13,302 nucleotides of DNA from Roseburia_C sp900315735 (GCA_052118425.1 JBQKHF010000057.1); one strand, 5' to 3'; shown: positions 1-7,436, counted from the first letter of the stretch. Program-made: numbers and translations. The notes: generated by a model not told the origin, from the sequence alone.

Positions 1-144
1 TTCTGACAGATAGATAACCATGAATAGAGTATCAAAAACTATGTGCAAGAGTAAATTCTGTTTTTGATAAATTTCAGGTAATTTGGTGGAATTTAAAATT
101 TCACATTACGACGAAATCTGTACAGTACTATAGAACTAAAAATA

Positions 145-173
145 TTGATATTGTTCCGAAAAGGGTATATAAT
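145..173 (+). promoter_or_regulatory. Sigma-A-type promoter of the HTH-WYL-dynamin operon
   Basis: TTGATA at 145-150 and a perfect TATAAT at 168-173 are separated by exactly 17 bases. Transcription would start near 180, giving a leader of about 125 nt before the first ATG at 306. It is the best promoter match ahead of the operon. TTGACA at 256-261 has no acceptable -10 box and was not chosen. Confidence 0.7.
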
Positions 174-189
174 ATTTAATAAATATACC
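164..189. promoter_or_regulatory. Dyad overlapping the -10 box, possible operator
   Basis: GGTATAT (164-170) and ATATACC (183-189) form a perfect 7-bp inverted repeat with a 12-bp AT-rich centre. The left arm overlaps the TATAAT box, so a dimeric regulator bound here would block RNA polymerase. The operon encodes two candidate regulators, the 65-aa HTH protein and the WYL protein. Assigning the site to either is inference. Confidence 0.4.
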
Positions 190-257
190 AAAACAATGGA
201 AATATAGCGTCGGAAAACTAGAGGGCCTAATATGGTAGCCAGTTTCACTTTATTATT

Positions 258-281
258 GACATTATAGGCAACTATGGTGTC
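258..281 (+). promoter_or_regulatory. Leader RNA hairpin with GNRA-type tetraloop
   Basis: GACATTATAG (258-267) and CTATGGTGTC (272-281) can form a continuous 10-bp RNA stem, including two G-U pairs, closed by a GCAA tetraloop. It ends 14 bases before the ribosome binding site (295-301) of the first gene and is followed by TTTT. A second weaker hairpin lies just upstream (AAACT 215-219 with AGTTT 241-245, and GGC 224-226 with GCC 238-240). Together they suggest a structured leader, either an attenuator or a stability element. No known riboswitch was recognised. Confidence 0.35.
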
Positions 282-305
282 TTTTGCATTTTATGAGGTG
301 GTTAT

Positions 306-503
306 ATGGTTAATTTTATTACACTTAAGGAAGCCTCTGAAAAATGGGGAATTTCTGAAAGAAGAATAAGAATCTTGTGTGTCAATGGAAGAATTGAAGG
401 AGCATCAAAAATAGGACCAATGTGGGTTATTCCGGTGGATGCGAAAAAGCCAGATGATAAGAGAATTAAGTCTGGAAAATATGTAAAAAAGAAAATAGAA
501 TGA
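306..503 (+). CDS. Small helix-turn-helix DNA-binding protein (excisionase/MerR-like)
   Basis: A 65-aa basic protein of the small winged HTH group often annotated as excisionase-like or MerR-like DNA-binding protein. Residues 4-32 (ITLKEASEKWGISERRIR and onward) form the helix-turn-helix, and IGPMWVIPVDAKKPDD at about 37-52 is the typical wing of this group, followed by a lysine-rich tail. The ATG at 306 follows GAGGTGG (295-301) at a spacing of 4. It is the first gene of the operon, 61 bases ahead of the WYL regulator. No catalytic recombinase lies next to it on this strand, so a local regulatory role is more likely than a role in excision. Such proteins are common in Clostridia next to defence-type genes; the specific role here is inference. 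Confidence 0.75.
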   Translation: MVNFITLKEASEKWGISERRIRILCVNGRIEGASKIGPMWVIPVDAKKPDDKRIKSGKYVKKKIE

Positions 504-564
504 CAGAATATGTCTAAGTGAAAAGATATTATTACAGTATCCAATTAGAATTGAGGTGAAAAAA

Positions 565-1521
565 TTGGCATCAGAAAAAGAAGGAACAGACAAAATTGAA
601 CGAGTACTTGGAATATATACGAAGCTAATAAATGGATCTGTAGTAAGAAAATCTACTGAGGCGACATATTATGGTGTGAATGAGAGAAGTATTCAGAGAG
701 ACATTGATGACATAAGAAACTATTTGGATATAAAAGGTATTGAAGATGGAATAATCAATACTGTAGTCTATGACAGGATGGAGAGAGGATATAGACTCGA
801 GCAAATTTACAGGCTTAAGTTTACAAATCCTGAAATTCTTGCAATTTGTAAGATACTTCTCGATAGTAGAGCTTTTACAAAAGATGAAATGGAAAATATG
901 CTGCAAAAGTTGATAGATGGTTGTGTACCTGCAGATAATCAAAAACTTGTAAAGGAATTAATTGTGAATGAAGAGTTCCATTATATCGAACCAAAACACG
1001 GTTCGGTCTTTATTGGCAAAATGTGGGATGTTGGAGAAGCAATTCATAATAATCAATATATTGAGATAAAGTATCAGGGAATCCAAGGATCGACAGTAAA
1101 GACAAGAAAGCTGAAACCATTGGCAATTCTGTTTTCTGAATACTATTTTTATCTTACTGCCTTTATTGAAGATGAAAAAGTTAGAGAAAACTTTAATGTA
1201 ATAAATGATTCGTTCCCAACGATTTATAGAATAGACAGAATTCAAAGCATAAAAGTCCTTAATGAAAAGTATCACATACCATATTCAAATAGATTCGAGG
1301 AGGGTGAGTTTAGAAAAAGAATTCAATTTATGTATGGTGGAAAACTTCGAAAGGTGCGTTTTATTTATAAAGGTTATTCTGTAGAAGCTGTTTTGGATCG
1401 GTTGCCTACAGCAAAAATCGAAAGAGAAGATAATGGTCAATACACTATATCAGCAGAAGTATTTGGTGATGGAATCGATATGTGGATTAGAAGCCAAGGA
1501 AGCAATATACAAATAATATAA
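565..1521 (+). CDS. WYL-domain transcriptional regulator
   Basis: A protein of 318-321 aa with an N-terminal DeoR-like winged HTH (about residues 12-57; the recognition-helix region is VNERSIQRDIDDIRNYL), a linker, a WYL domain (about 155-235, with IEIKYQG, RKLKPLAILFSEYYFYL and YRIDRIQSIKVL) and a C-terminal WCX-like extension (about 255-321). WYL regulators sense nucleotides, nucleic acids or similar ligands and often control defence loci (BrxR and CapW are known examples). Start choice: a GTG at 556 overlaps the only Shine-Dalgarno sequence (GAGGTG, 553-558), so the TTG at 565, 6 bases downstream of it, fits better. If GTG were used the protein would gain three residues. Its stop (1519-1521) touches the ribosome binding site of the next gene, implying coupled translation. 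Confidence 0.85.
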   Translation: MASEKEGTDKIERVLGIYTKLINGSVVRKSTEATYYGVNERSIQRDIDDIRNYLDIKGIEDGIINTVVYDRMERGYRLEQIYRLKFTNPEILAICKILLDSRAFTKDEMENMLQKLIDGCVPADNQKLVKELIVNEEFHYIEPKHGSVFIGKMWDVGEAIHNNQYIEIKYQGIQGSTVKTRKLKPLAILFSEYYFYLTAFIEDEKVRENFNVINDSFPTIYRIDRIQSIKVLNEKYHIPYSNRFEEGEFRKRIQFMYGGKLRKVRFIYKGYSVEAVLDRLPTAKIEREDNGQYTISAEVFGDGIDMWIRSQGSNIQII

Positions 1522-1534
1522 GGGAGGTTTGATG

Positions 1535-3730
1535 ATGGCAATTAATATTGACATTATTTTGGAACAGACAGGAGAAACAAAAGAAGAATTTGCACAAGCT
1601 GTACATATTCCATTAGAGAAGTTAGATGCATATATTTCAGGAAAAGAGAAGCCTTCAATAGAGGTGTATGGTATTATTACTGATTATACTGGTTTGACAT
1701 ATGAGCAAATTGAAGAAGGTAAAAAGAGAAAAACATATGCAGAATTCGATATCAGTGATACATGGAGTCCGTCGGAAGAGGCAAAACAGAGTTTAGAGAG
1801 ATATTTGATAGAAGGGTCGAATTCGTTTGACGAAACAATAGTATTGAAGGAAATCGAAAAAGTTAAAATAGCTCTGAATAATTGGAGAAAGCCAAGAATA
1901 TCTTTTGCAGGACAGTCAGATACCGGAAAAAGTACATTGATAAATGCTTTACTTGGTGCAGAACGCATGCCTGCAAAGTGGACCCCTACAACTTCTATTG
2001 TTGTATATATTAAGCATACAAATGACAGACCAAGTTTTATCAAGGATAATGTTTGTATTTTTAGAAAAATTGATGATGTAATGTGGAGTGATTCTTATTT
2101 GAACAATGAAGAAGAGTTTAACAGATTCCTTATTACATCAGGTGATTACTCTTTGTTGGAAAGTTATGGAACACATCAAGGTGTGAAAAACTCTAAAAAA
2201 GAAGCATATTCAGCGGTTGCATTTATTGAAAGTAAGTTGCTTGAAGATTGTGACATCATTGATTTGCCTGGGTTTGCAGCTTCAGAGGAAGATGATGCAT
2301 TACACAAATTTAATACGCAAGATGGCATGACAGATATATTGATATATTTAAGTCGTTCAAATGGTTTTTTACAGGACAGAGACTTGGACTACTTAAATAT
2401 TTGTATAAATTCATTACGATGTGTTGAAAGTAATGATAACGAAATTGAAAATCTTGAAAATTTATTTATTATTGCCACACAGTCAGGGGCAATACATGGT
2501 GGAAATGCAAGAGAGTTAAATACAATTCTAGAAACTCAATGTAATAAACTTTGTAGTATTTTAAGACATTCTATAGAAACAACAAAAGGAGCTAACAATG
2601 TCGAGTCTTTACTTCCGGCTAGAACTCGTGTGTCTGGAAGAAATTACACTGATGAAGATTTTAGGAGAAGATTTTTTACATATGAAACAGATATGCCAAG
2701 ATTATGCAAGAAATTTATTGGAGCATTTACAAAACTAATAGAGCGTTTGCCTTTAGTAATACATCGTACTTTTGTAGTGGAATTGGAAAAAATAGCAAAG
2801 TCATCAGAAACCTCAATAAAAGTAAAGATTAATGAATATAAGAAAATGGTTCAGGAGAAAGAAAAATATATATCATTAGTTCGTGAAATAGAGGAGGCAG
2901 AACCAGGGCGTAGAGCAGAACAAACTGCAAAAAGAGAGGCTGTTATTTCAAAAATAAAGACTCTGGGAGGAGATGCAAAGAGAGAATACCAAGAGTTTTT
3001 GACAAAATATTTATCGGAAGACAACTTAATTAATGAAATGAGAAAAGCAGGAATTAGCAATAAGAAATCTGAGAAACAAGATTTTGTTTCTTTAGTTGGA
3101 AAAGTAACCATAGATAAGGCTCAGGATATTTTGGAAGAGAAAGCAAAAAAATATACAGAAATAATAGATGAATATATTTTTGATTTTTGTGGGAATGTGT
3201 CTAGTTATGGTATGGGAGAAGGAATAAATGTTAAGTTTGATGGAAGTGGTGCTTTTTCTCTTGGATTACAAGCTATTTTAGCAACAGGAGTATTGGGAGC
3301 ATCTGCTTTATGGCTAACGACAAATGCAATTTCTATTATTGTTTTGACTGAGGGATTACTTGCACCTACTGCATGGATTGCAGCCGTAGGTGGAGTGGCA
3401 TTCTTAGCAATTGCTGCAGCAATTGCAGGATTAGCTGCCATTATTAAAGCATTTACGTGGAGAGGTAGTTTGGCAAAGTCAATTATTAAATCTTATGAAG
3501 AAAAAGAATTTGCAGAAGGTATGATGGCCCATTTTGATAAATATTGGTCTGATACAGAAACTAGTTTCCTTGCAGGAGCAGATGCGATGGAGAAAGAATG
3601 GGAAGAGCAGATTCGCGAATATAAGATGCTTGCAGATGAAAAGAATGTTGAAATATTTGCCAATAAAATTAAGGAGTTAAATAGAGGGCTGGGTTTTTTC
3701 GAACAAATGCCATTGCCCGAAACTACATAA
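1535..3730 (+). CDS. Dynamin-like GTPase with N-terminal HTH-like domain and C-terminal membrane segment
   Basis: About 731 aa. Residue numbers below count from a TTG at 1529; ATGs at 1532 and 1535 follow AGGGAGG (1521-1527), and 1535 has the better spacing of 7. Residues 8-62 resemble an XRE-type helix-turn-helix. The GTPase domain has a P-loop GQSDTGKST (128-136), a switch region TPTTS (152-156) and DLPG (245-248) as the G3 motif. The expected NKxD motif is not obvious; IIATQSGA (314-321) occupies that position. Residues 410-550 are charged and helical, with coiled-coil character. Residues 576-643 are strongly hydrophobic, compatible with a membrane paddle or hairpin, and are followed by another charged helix. 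This order matches bacterial dynamin-like proteins, which bind and remodel membranes upon GTP hydrolysis; several act in phage defence (Leo/Eleos). Cytosolic with membrane attachment is inferred. It is translationally coupled to the WYL gene and 45 bases ahead of the coiled-coil gene. Confidence 0.85.
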   Translation: MAINIDIILEQTGETKEEFAQAVHIPLEKLDAYISGKEKPSIEVYGIITDYTGLTYEQIEEGKKRKTYAEFDISDTWSPSEEAKQSLERYLIEGSNSFDETIVLKEIEKVKIALNNWRKPRISFAGQSDTGKSTLINALLGAERMPAKWTPTTSIVVYIKHTNDRPSFIKDNVCIFRKIDDVMWSDSYLNNEEEFNRFLITSGDYSLLESYGTHQGVKNSKKEAYSAVAFIESKLLEDCDIIDLPGFAASEEDDALHKFNTQDGMTDILIYLSRSNGFLQDRDLDYLNICINSLRCVESNDNEIENLENLFIIATQSGAIHGGNARELNTILETQCNKLCSILRHSIETTKGANNVESLLPARTRVSGRNYTDEDFRRRFFTYETDMPRLCKKFIGAFTKLIERLPLVIHRTFVVELEKIAKSSETSIKVKINEYKKMVQEKEKYISLVREIEEAEPGRRAEQTAKREAVISKIKTLGGDAKREYQEFLTKYLSEDNLINEMRKAGISNKKSEKQDFVSLVGKVTIDKAQDILEEKAKKYTEIIDEYIFDFCGNVSSYGMGEGINVKFDGSGAFSLGLQAILATGVLGASALWLTTNAISIIVLTEGLLAPTAWIAAVGGVAFLAIAAAIAGLAAIIKAFTWRGSLAKSIIKSYEEKEFAEGMMAHFDKYWSDTETSFLAGADAMEKEWEEQIREYKMLADEKNVEIFANKIKELNRGLGFFEQMPLPETT

Positions 3731-3775
3731 AGGATAAAATTGAACTAATAATAAATGAATTGGAGGCAATGACAA

Positions 3776-4585
3776 ATGAGCAGGGAACTTTTTGATAAAT
3801 TCATGAATGAAAATAAATTACTTGATGCATATTTAGTTATAAAAAATATGTACGCAAAGAATTTGGATAATGTTGATGTATTTAAGGCTTTTTTTGAGTT
3901 GGGATTGAGATTGGCAATGTTCGATGTTGAATTTTCTGAAAGAAAAAATTACTTAAATGAAGCTAGTAATTCATTAGCGTTGTTCTCAGACAATGCAAAT
4001 TTATCTGAAGATGTTGTAGTGCTTATTAAGGAATGCGAAAAGAAGATTGCTGAAGTATACAATAGTATTATCTTTGATGAAGAAAAGCAAAAAGAAGAGG
4101 CATTTAATCAGATAGTAATTAGAAATAATGAGGCACTAAAGCGATTAAACGAGTTATTAGAAGAAATAAAGACAATCGTAACGCAGAAAGCTTTTGATGA
4201 AAAATTAAAGGAAATATCGGCTGTAGAAGAGCAACTATCAAAGACGAACTTCACAGAGTCGCAAGAAAACTCTTACCAAATTCTATCAAAACATTTTTCT
4301 AATGTGATTAGTAAAAAAATGGAAGAAATTAATAAATTAGAACTTGTTGAGTTAAATAAGAAAGCCATTTCAACATATAAACAGGTTTTTGAAACATATA
4401 TTGCTAATAAAGAGAAATATAAAGAAAACGAATCAAATTTGAAAGCATTGGTATATCATACATTATTTGCTTTTGATACAAGGGATTTATTTAACGAGTC
4501 ACTTATATATTATAATCATATTTATTCTATGATTTTTAATGAAGTAAATGATAAAGTACAGTTTACAAGGGACTACACAGGGTAG
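3776..4585 (+). CDS. Coiled-coil protein of the dynamin operon, 3' end replaced by the inserted element
   Basis: 269 aa, not recognised as a named family. Residues 1-90 are helical and TPR-like in feel; residues 95-215 are rich in E, K and L with heptad-like spacing and suggest a coiled coil, so a partner or adaptor of the neighbouring GTPase is plausible. GGAGG (3762-3766) precedes the ATG by 9 bases. The last 8 codons (QFTRDYTG) and the stop come from the left end of the mobile element: the terminal inverted repeat starts at 4559, at residue 261/262. The native ending lies beyond the element at 12174-12230, and joining the halves at the shared AC gives 261 + 18 = 279 residues in frame. Whether the altered tail still works is unknown. 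Confidence 0.75.
   Translation: MSRELFDKFMNENKLLDAYLVIKNMYAKNLDNVDVFKAFFELGLRLAMFDVEFSERKNYLNEASNSLALFSDNANLSEDVVVLIKECEKKIAEVYNSIIFDEEKQKEEAFNQIVIRNNEALKRLNELLEEIKTIVTQKAFDEKLKEISAVEEQLSKTNFTESQENSYQILSKHFSNVISKKMEEINKLELVELNKKAISTYKQVFETYIANKEKYKENESNLKALVYHTLFAFDTRDLFNESLIYYNHIYSMIFNEVNDKVQFTRDYTG
4558..4559. other. attL crossover dinucleotide (AC)
   Basis: The AC here is matched by AC at 12173-12174. With this core the excised circle junction would read AAACTG-AC-AGTTT, flanked by 19-bp arms that are near-perfect inverted repeats, the expected layout of a serine-integrase attP. The reconstructed empty site reads GATAAAGT-AC-CTAAGTTA and keeps the host gene in frame. An alternative shared TA (4557-4558 and 12181-12182) also keeps the frame but leaves the repeats asymmetric around the core. 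Confidence 0.6.
4559..4578 (+). repeat. Left terminal inverted repeat
   Basis: CAGTTTACAAGG-g-ACTACAC matches the reverse complement of 12153-12172 at 19 of 20 bases, the single difference being g versus a at position 13. It is interpreted as one arm of the recombinase attachment site. It also encodes the foreign C-terminal residues of the interrupted host gene. Confidence 0.85.
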
Positions 4586-4588
4586 GTA

Positions 4589-4620
4589 TCTGACGGGAGG
4601 GGTGCCGCCAGTCAGATTTT
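4589..4620 (+). terminator. Possible terminator at the left end of the element
   Basis: TCTGAC (4589-4594) and GTCAGA (4611-4616) form a 6-bp stem around a G-rich 16-base loop, followed by TTTT (4617-4620) on the plus strand. It would stop rightward transcripts of the interrupted operon just inside the element and before they run antisense through the recombinase gene. The stem is short, so confidence is moderate. It overlaps the last codon of the recombinase gene on the other strand. Confidence 0.35.
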
Positions 4621-6123
4621 CCATGTGATGTTCAAGCTGTCGCTTGTGGCGGCTATGGTGGTGATCATCAAATCCACCACACGCCGCTTGTCATCAAAAG
4701 ATACATTCTCCCAGGTATCGAGGTAGCCGGAAATCTGGCTGACCTGTTCCGGGCTGATGGCCTCCACAGTCAACTCCGCTATCCTTGCCAGAAGTTCCTG
4801 CTTGCGCCCGTCCAGTTCCGCTATCTTCACATTCACATAGGAGAACAGGACATTGTTTGCCCCCGTCAGACTGTCCACCAGCTTTTCAATCTCGCTGTCT
4901 ACATGGGCAAGTTCCACTTGCAGGGCGGTGATTTTCGGGTTTGCCTTTGCCGCTTTCTTTTTTCCTGTCAGCGTCTTGTAGCTTGCCAGCTTCTTTACCA
5001 TCTGCTGATAAACAACCGCTTCCAGTTCCGAAGTGATGATTTTCCCACAGCCAGGACAGCTTTTATTGTCCAGCCGTTTCGTGCAGCGGAGATACTGTTT
5101 GCCGGAGGGATTGTAGATACTCATAAGAGCATACCCGCAATTCCCGCACTTGATTTTTCCTGCCAGCCATGTGTGGGTGGCTTTCCGGGCAGACTGGATT
5201 TTCATGTTGTTCATCAGCTTCTTGCGGCAGGTCAGCCAGGTGTCGGAGGGGACGATACCCTCATGGGGAGCCAGTACCAGCATTTGGTCTTTTAAGTCGT
5301 TTTTCTTGCTGGCCTTTACATCTCGCCCTTGATACAGATAGCAGCCGTTCATGCCCGTAAAATCGGCAACGTCATTGACAATGACTGTACCTTGACTTTT
5401 GAAAAATTCGTACACATCAAGGTCTGCCTGCACATAGACAGGATTGCGTAACATCTGCGCCAGCGTGGGGCGTATCAGCTCTTTGCCATGGAACAAAATC
5501 CCCTGTTCGGCAAAGTACCGGGTAATGTCCCCGTAGGAAGTTGTGGGCTGGGCGTACATCTCAAACATCAGCCGGATATTGGCCGCTTCCTCCGGGTTTA
5601 CCACCAGCTTCTTTGTGTTGATACCGTCCATCTTGATAGGCTCCGTATGGAAGCCGTAAGGGGCTTTCCCGCCCATCTTAAAGCCCCGCTGACTGCGGGA
5701 GTAGTAAGCGTCCGTTACCCGCTTCTGTATCGTTTCCCGTTCAAGCTGGGCGAACACGATACAGATATTCAGCATGGCCCGTCCCATCGGCGTGGAGGTA
5801 TCAAACTTTTCCGTAGAGGACACAAACTCCACATTGTACTGCTGGAACAGCTCCATCATGTTGGCAAAGTCCAGAATGGAACGGCTGATACGGTCGAGCT
5901 TGTAAACCACGACCTTTGCAATCAAGCCCCGCTTGATGTCCCGCACCAGTTCTTGAAACTTCGGACGGTCTGTGTTCTTGCCGCTGTACCCTTTGTCTGT
6001 GTATTCCTTGCAGTTACCGCCTTTCAACTCGTATTTGCAAAATTCAATCTGGCTTTCAATGGAAATGCTGTCCTTTTTGTCTACCGATTGTCTTGCATAG
6101 ATTGCGTCTATCCGATTGTTCAT
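4612..6123 (-). CDS. Large serine recombinase (integrase/excisionase of the element)
   Basis: 503 aa, with the full domain order of large serine recombinases. The N-terminal resolvase catalytic domain (about 4-145) has YARQS with nucleophile Ser13, plus conserved KLDRISRS (75-82) and GRAMLNICIVFAQLERE (114-130). A recombinase DNA-binding domain follows (about 150-300, with GGKAPYGF at 151-158). A zinc ribbon spans about 322-360 (C326, C329, C347, C356, C359) and a coiled-coil region about 398-455. Such enzymes cut both attachment sites at a central dinucleotide through a phosphoserine link and rejoin them, giving integration or excision of the circle. The ATG at 6123 follows AAAAGGAG with 7-base spacing. 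It lies at the left edge of the element, its stop about 55 bases inside the boundary, and has its own promoter at 6171-6199. No separate recombination directionality factor is evident. Confidence 0.95.
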   Translation of the reverse strand: MNNRIDAIYARQSVDKKDSISIESQIEFCKYELKGGNCKEYTDKGYSGKNTDRPKFQELVRDIKRGLIAKVVVYKLDRISRSILDFANMMELFQQYNVEFVSSTEKFDTSTPMGRAMLNICIVFAQLERETIQKRVTDAYYSRSQRGFKMGGKAPYGFHTEPIKMDGINTKKLVVNPEEAANIRLMFEMYAQPTTSYGDITRYFAEQGILFHGKELIRPTLAQMLRNPVYVQADLDVYEFFKSQGTVIVNDVADFTGMNGCYLYQGRDVKASKKNDLKDQMLVLAPHEGIVPSDTWLTCRKKLMNNMKIQSARKATHTWLAGKIKCGNCGYALMSIYNPSGKQYLRCTKRLDNKSCPGCGKIITSELEAVVYQQMVKKLASYKTLTGKKKAAKANPKITALQVELAHVDSEIEKLVDSLTGANNVLFSYVNVKIAELDGRKQELLARIAELTVEAISPEQVSQISGYLDTWENVSFDDKRRVVDLMITTIAATSDSLNITWKI

Positions 6124-6141
6124 ATTGTCGCTCCTTTTCTT

Positions 6142-6191
6142 AAAAAAGAAACGGAGCTGCTGACAGTTCTATTATACCGCCAGCAGCCCCG
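6142..6191 (-). terminator. Intrinsic terminator of the mobilization operon
   Basis: On the minus strand CGGGGCTGCTG (6191-6181) pairs with CAGCAGCTCCG (6162-6152) over 11 bp, including one G-U pair, and is followed by TTTCTTTTTT. It would end leftward transcripts coming from the rep/mob genes. The 18-base loop contains the -10 box of the recombinase promoter, so readthrough into and initiation of the recombinase gene are handled by the same stretch of DNA. Confidence 0.6.
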
Positions 6192-6199
6192 CAAATCAA
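6171..6199 (-). promoter_or_regulatory. Promoter of the serine recombinase gene
   Basis: On the minus strand TTGATT (6199-6194) and a perfect TATAAT (6176-6171) are separated by 17 bases. The start point would fall near 6164, about 40 bases ahead of the ATG. The -10 box sits within the loop of the terminator dyad, whose arms (6152-6162 and 6181-6191) flank it and could also serve as an operator. Confidence 0.7.
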
Positions 6200-6217
6200 T
6201 GATGGGTTTGGAAAACC

Positions 6218-6430
6218 TTATGTCCCGGCTTCCTCACTCTCCCGCTTGTCGGCGTACTTGCGGAACACCTCATAAAGCTGCTGTTCCAGTTCCCGGCGTT
6301 TGGCTGCTTCCTGTTCCGGCGTGAACACCGGGGAGAGATTTTCCAGTGTGATTTCCTTTCCCTGAAAAGTCACGATTTCGATTTCCTTTTTGTATCTGAT
6401 ATTACTTATAAGATCACCTTTCCTTTCCAT
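6218..6430 (-). CDS. Small charged protein of the mobilization region (possibly TnpW-like)
   Basis: Up to 70 aa, rich in E, K and R. Residues 10-30 look beta-stranded (IRYKKEIEIVTFQGKEITL) and residues 38-62 helical (TPEQEAAKRRELEQQLYEVF). Small proteins with this build sit between Mob and the serine recombinase in many Clostridia elements, sometimes annotated TnpW; I cannot confirm membership. The ATG at 6430 overlaps the end of the mob gene by 17 bases and has no upstream Shine-Dalgarno sequence. A strong GGAAAGGAAAGGTGAT stretch lies just inside the frame, with only an ATA codon at the right distance, so the true start is uncertain. Its function is unknown. Confidence 0.55.
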   Translation of the reverse strand: MERKGDLISNIRYKKEIEIVTFQGKEITLENLSPVFTPEQEAAKRRELEQQLYEVFRKYADKRESEEAGT

Positions 6431-7358
6431 GCTGCCGCTGTTGCCGTTTCAGTTCCGCTAAAATCTCCGGCGGGATACGGTCAACCAGCCGCCGCATATC
6501 GTCCAGTTCGCTTTTTAACTTCGCCCGTTCCATCGTGTCATTCATCTTGCCTTTTTCGCTGGCCTTTGCCCTGACTTCCAGCTTTTCATTTTCCGCTAAC
6601 AAGTCATTGATTGTGACCTTGTATTTTTTCAGTTGCCCGGAGAAGTTCTCCATCTGCGGAAACCACTTTTTCAGCATGGAGAGGGCTTCCTCTTTCTTCT
6701 TTCCGGCGTTCAGCGGGGTAATGCCGGAGAGAACCGCTTCAATGGCCCTCGCCTGTTTGGAGAGGTTGACCGCCTGTTTGAACAGCCGGGTGGGGATATG
6801 CTTCCGGCCCGTCTTGCTGGCGCTTTCCCCACGCTCCAGGTCGGGGTACTGCTCCACCATACAGGCGTGAAAATCGTCCTGCCACTTCGTCAGATTGGCC
6901 CGGTTGCCGATAATTTCTTTGGCGCACAGGCGGTTGTCCTTTGTCAGCGGCACAAAGACCAAGTGCAGATGGGGCGTTTTTTCATCCATGTGTACCATAG
7001 CCGAAACGATGTTCTCCCGGCCCACCCGGTCAATGAGGAAGTCCGCCGCCCTCTGGAAGTAGGCCGCTATCTCCTTTGGGGACTTGCCCTTGAAAAACTC
7101 CGGGCTGGCGGTAATCAGCGTGTCCACAAACCGAGTGCTGTCCTTGCGGGTGCGGCATCTGGCCTGCTCGATGCGGCTCTGAATGAAATGGTAGTAGCGG
7201 CCATCCGGCTTGACGATGTGGAAATTGTACTTGCTCCGGCTGGTGTCAATGTCCGGGTTGCTGGCGTACTGCTCCTTTTTCCGTTCATGGTGGGCTTCCA
7301 GCGGCCCCGCCGGGTGGCCCTTGTGCTTCTCAAATCGCAAAATTGCGTGTTGTGCCAT
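6414..7358 (-). CDS. mobV: MobV-family relaxase (Mob/Pre)
   Basis: 314 aa. MobV relaxases nick one strand at oriT, stay joined to the 5' end and lead the strand into the recipient through a helper conjugation channel. The N-terminal motif HAILRFEKHKG (4-14) is followed by HHERKK (23-28), in the position of the histidine nucleophile of pMV158 MobM. Next come NPDIDTSRSKYN (34-45) and the metal-binding three-His motif HMDEKTPHLHLVFVP (123-137: H123, D125, E126, H130, H132). The C-terminal third is coiled-coil-like. It is shorter than MobM (about 490 aa) but the nuclease domain is complete. The ATG at 7358 follows AAAGGAG. A matching oriT is found at 12008-12039, at the other end of the element. 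Confidence 0.93.
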   Translation of the reverse strand: MAQHAILRFEKHKGHPAGPLEAHHERKKEQYASNPDIDTSRSKYNFHIVKPDGRYYHFIQSRIEQARCRTRKDSTRFVDTLITASPEFFKGKSPKEIAAYFQRAADFLIDRVGRENIVSAMVHMDEKTPHLHLVFVPLTKDNRLCAKEIIGNRANLTKWQDDFHACMVEQYPDLERGESASKTGRKHIPTRLFKQAVNLSKQARAIEAVLSGITPLNAGKKKEEALSMLKKWFPQMENFSGQLKKYKVTINDLLAENEKLEVRAKASEKGKMNDTMERAKLKSELDDMRRLVDRIPPEILAELKRQQRQHGKER

Positions 7359-7372
7359 TGAACTCCTTTCCC

Positions 7373-7436
7373 CATTCCATTCCTTTCCGGCGGGTTTTCC
7401 CGCCGAAAATATCTCTGATAGGATTGGAATGGAATG
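7373..7436 (-). promoter_or_regulatory. Nested inverted repeats in the mob leader
   Basis: An outer perfect 11-bp inverted repeat, CATTCCATTCC (7373-7383) and GGAATGGAATG (7426-7436), encloses a perfect 7-bp GC hairpin CGGCGGG-TTTT-CCCGCCG (7388-7405). The structure ends 14 bases upstream of the mob ATG and only a few bases from its ribosome binding site. It could act as an operator or as an RNA element that controls mob translation. The oriT signature is absent here. Confidence 0.5.

Larger units (their letters stand above)
1..305. other. Non-coding leader region upstream of the WYL/dynamin operon
   Basis: All three forward frames hit stops within the first few codons and no open frame of useful length is visible on either strand, so this stretch is read as intergenic. 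It holds the operon promoter (145-173), a dyad over its -10 box (164-189) and two potential RNA hairpins in the roughly 125-nt untranslated leader (215-245 and 258-281). Nothing recognisable is seen in 1-140, which is simply AT-rich. Confidence 0.7.

Noticed and set aside
256..284. TTGACA at 256-261 as a second promoter
   Set aside because: No acceptable -10 box at 16-18 bases; the bases are better explained as part of the leader hairpin.
5488..6324. Long open frame on the plus strand opposite the recombinase gene
   Set aside because: It is a shadow of the GC-rich recombinase gene, has no ribosome binding site and shows no recognisable protein features.
6633..7361. Long plus-strand frame opposite the relaxase gene
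   Set aside because: Antisense shadow of mob, whose relaxase motifs are unambiguous.
7373..7436. oriT directly upstream of mob
   Set aside because: The TAGTGTG/TTA core is absent there; a full match is found at 12008-12039.
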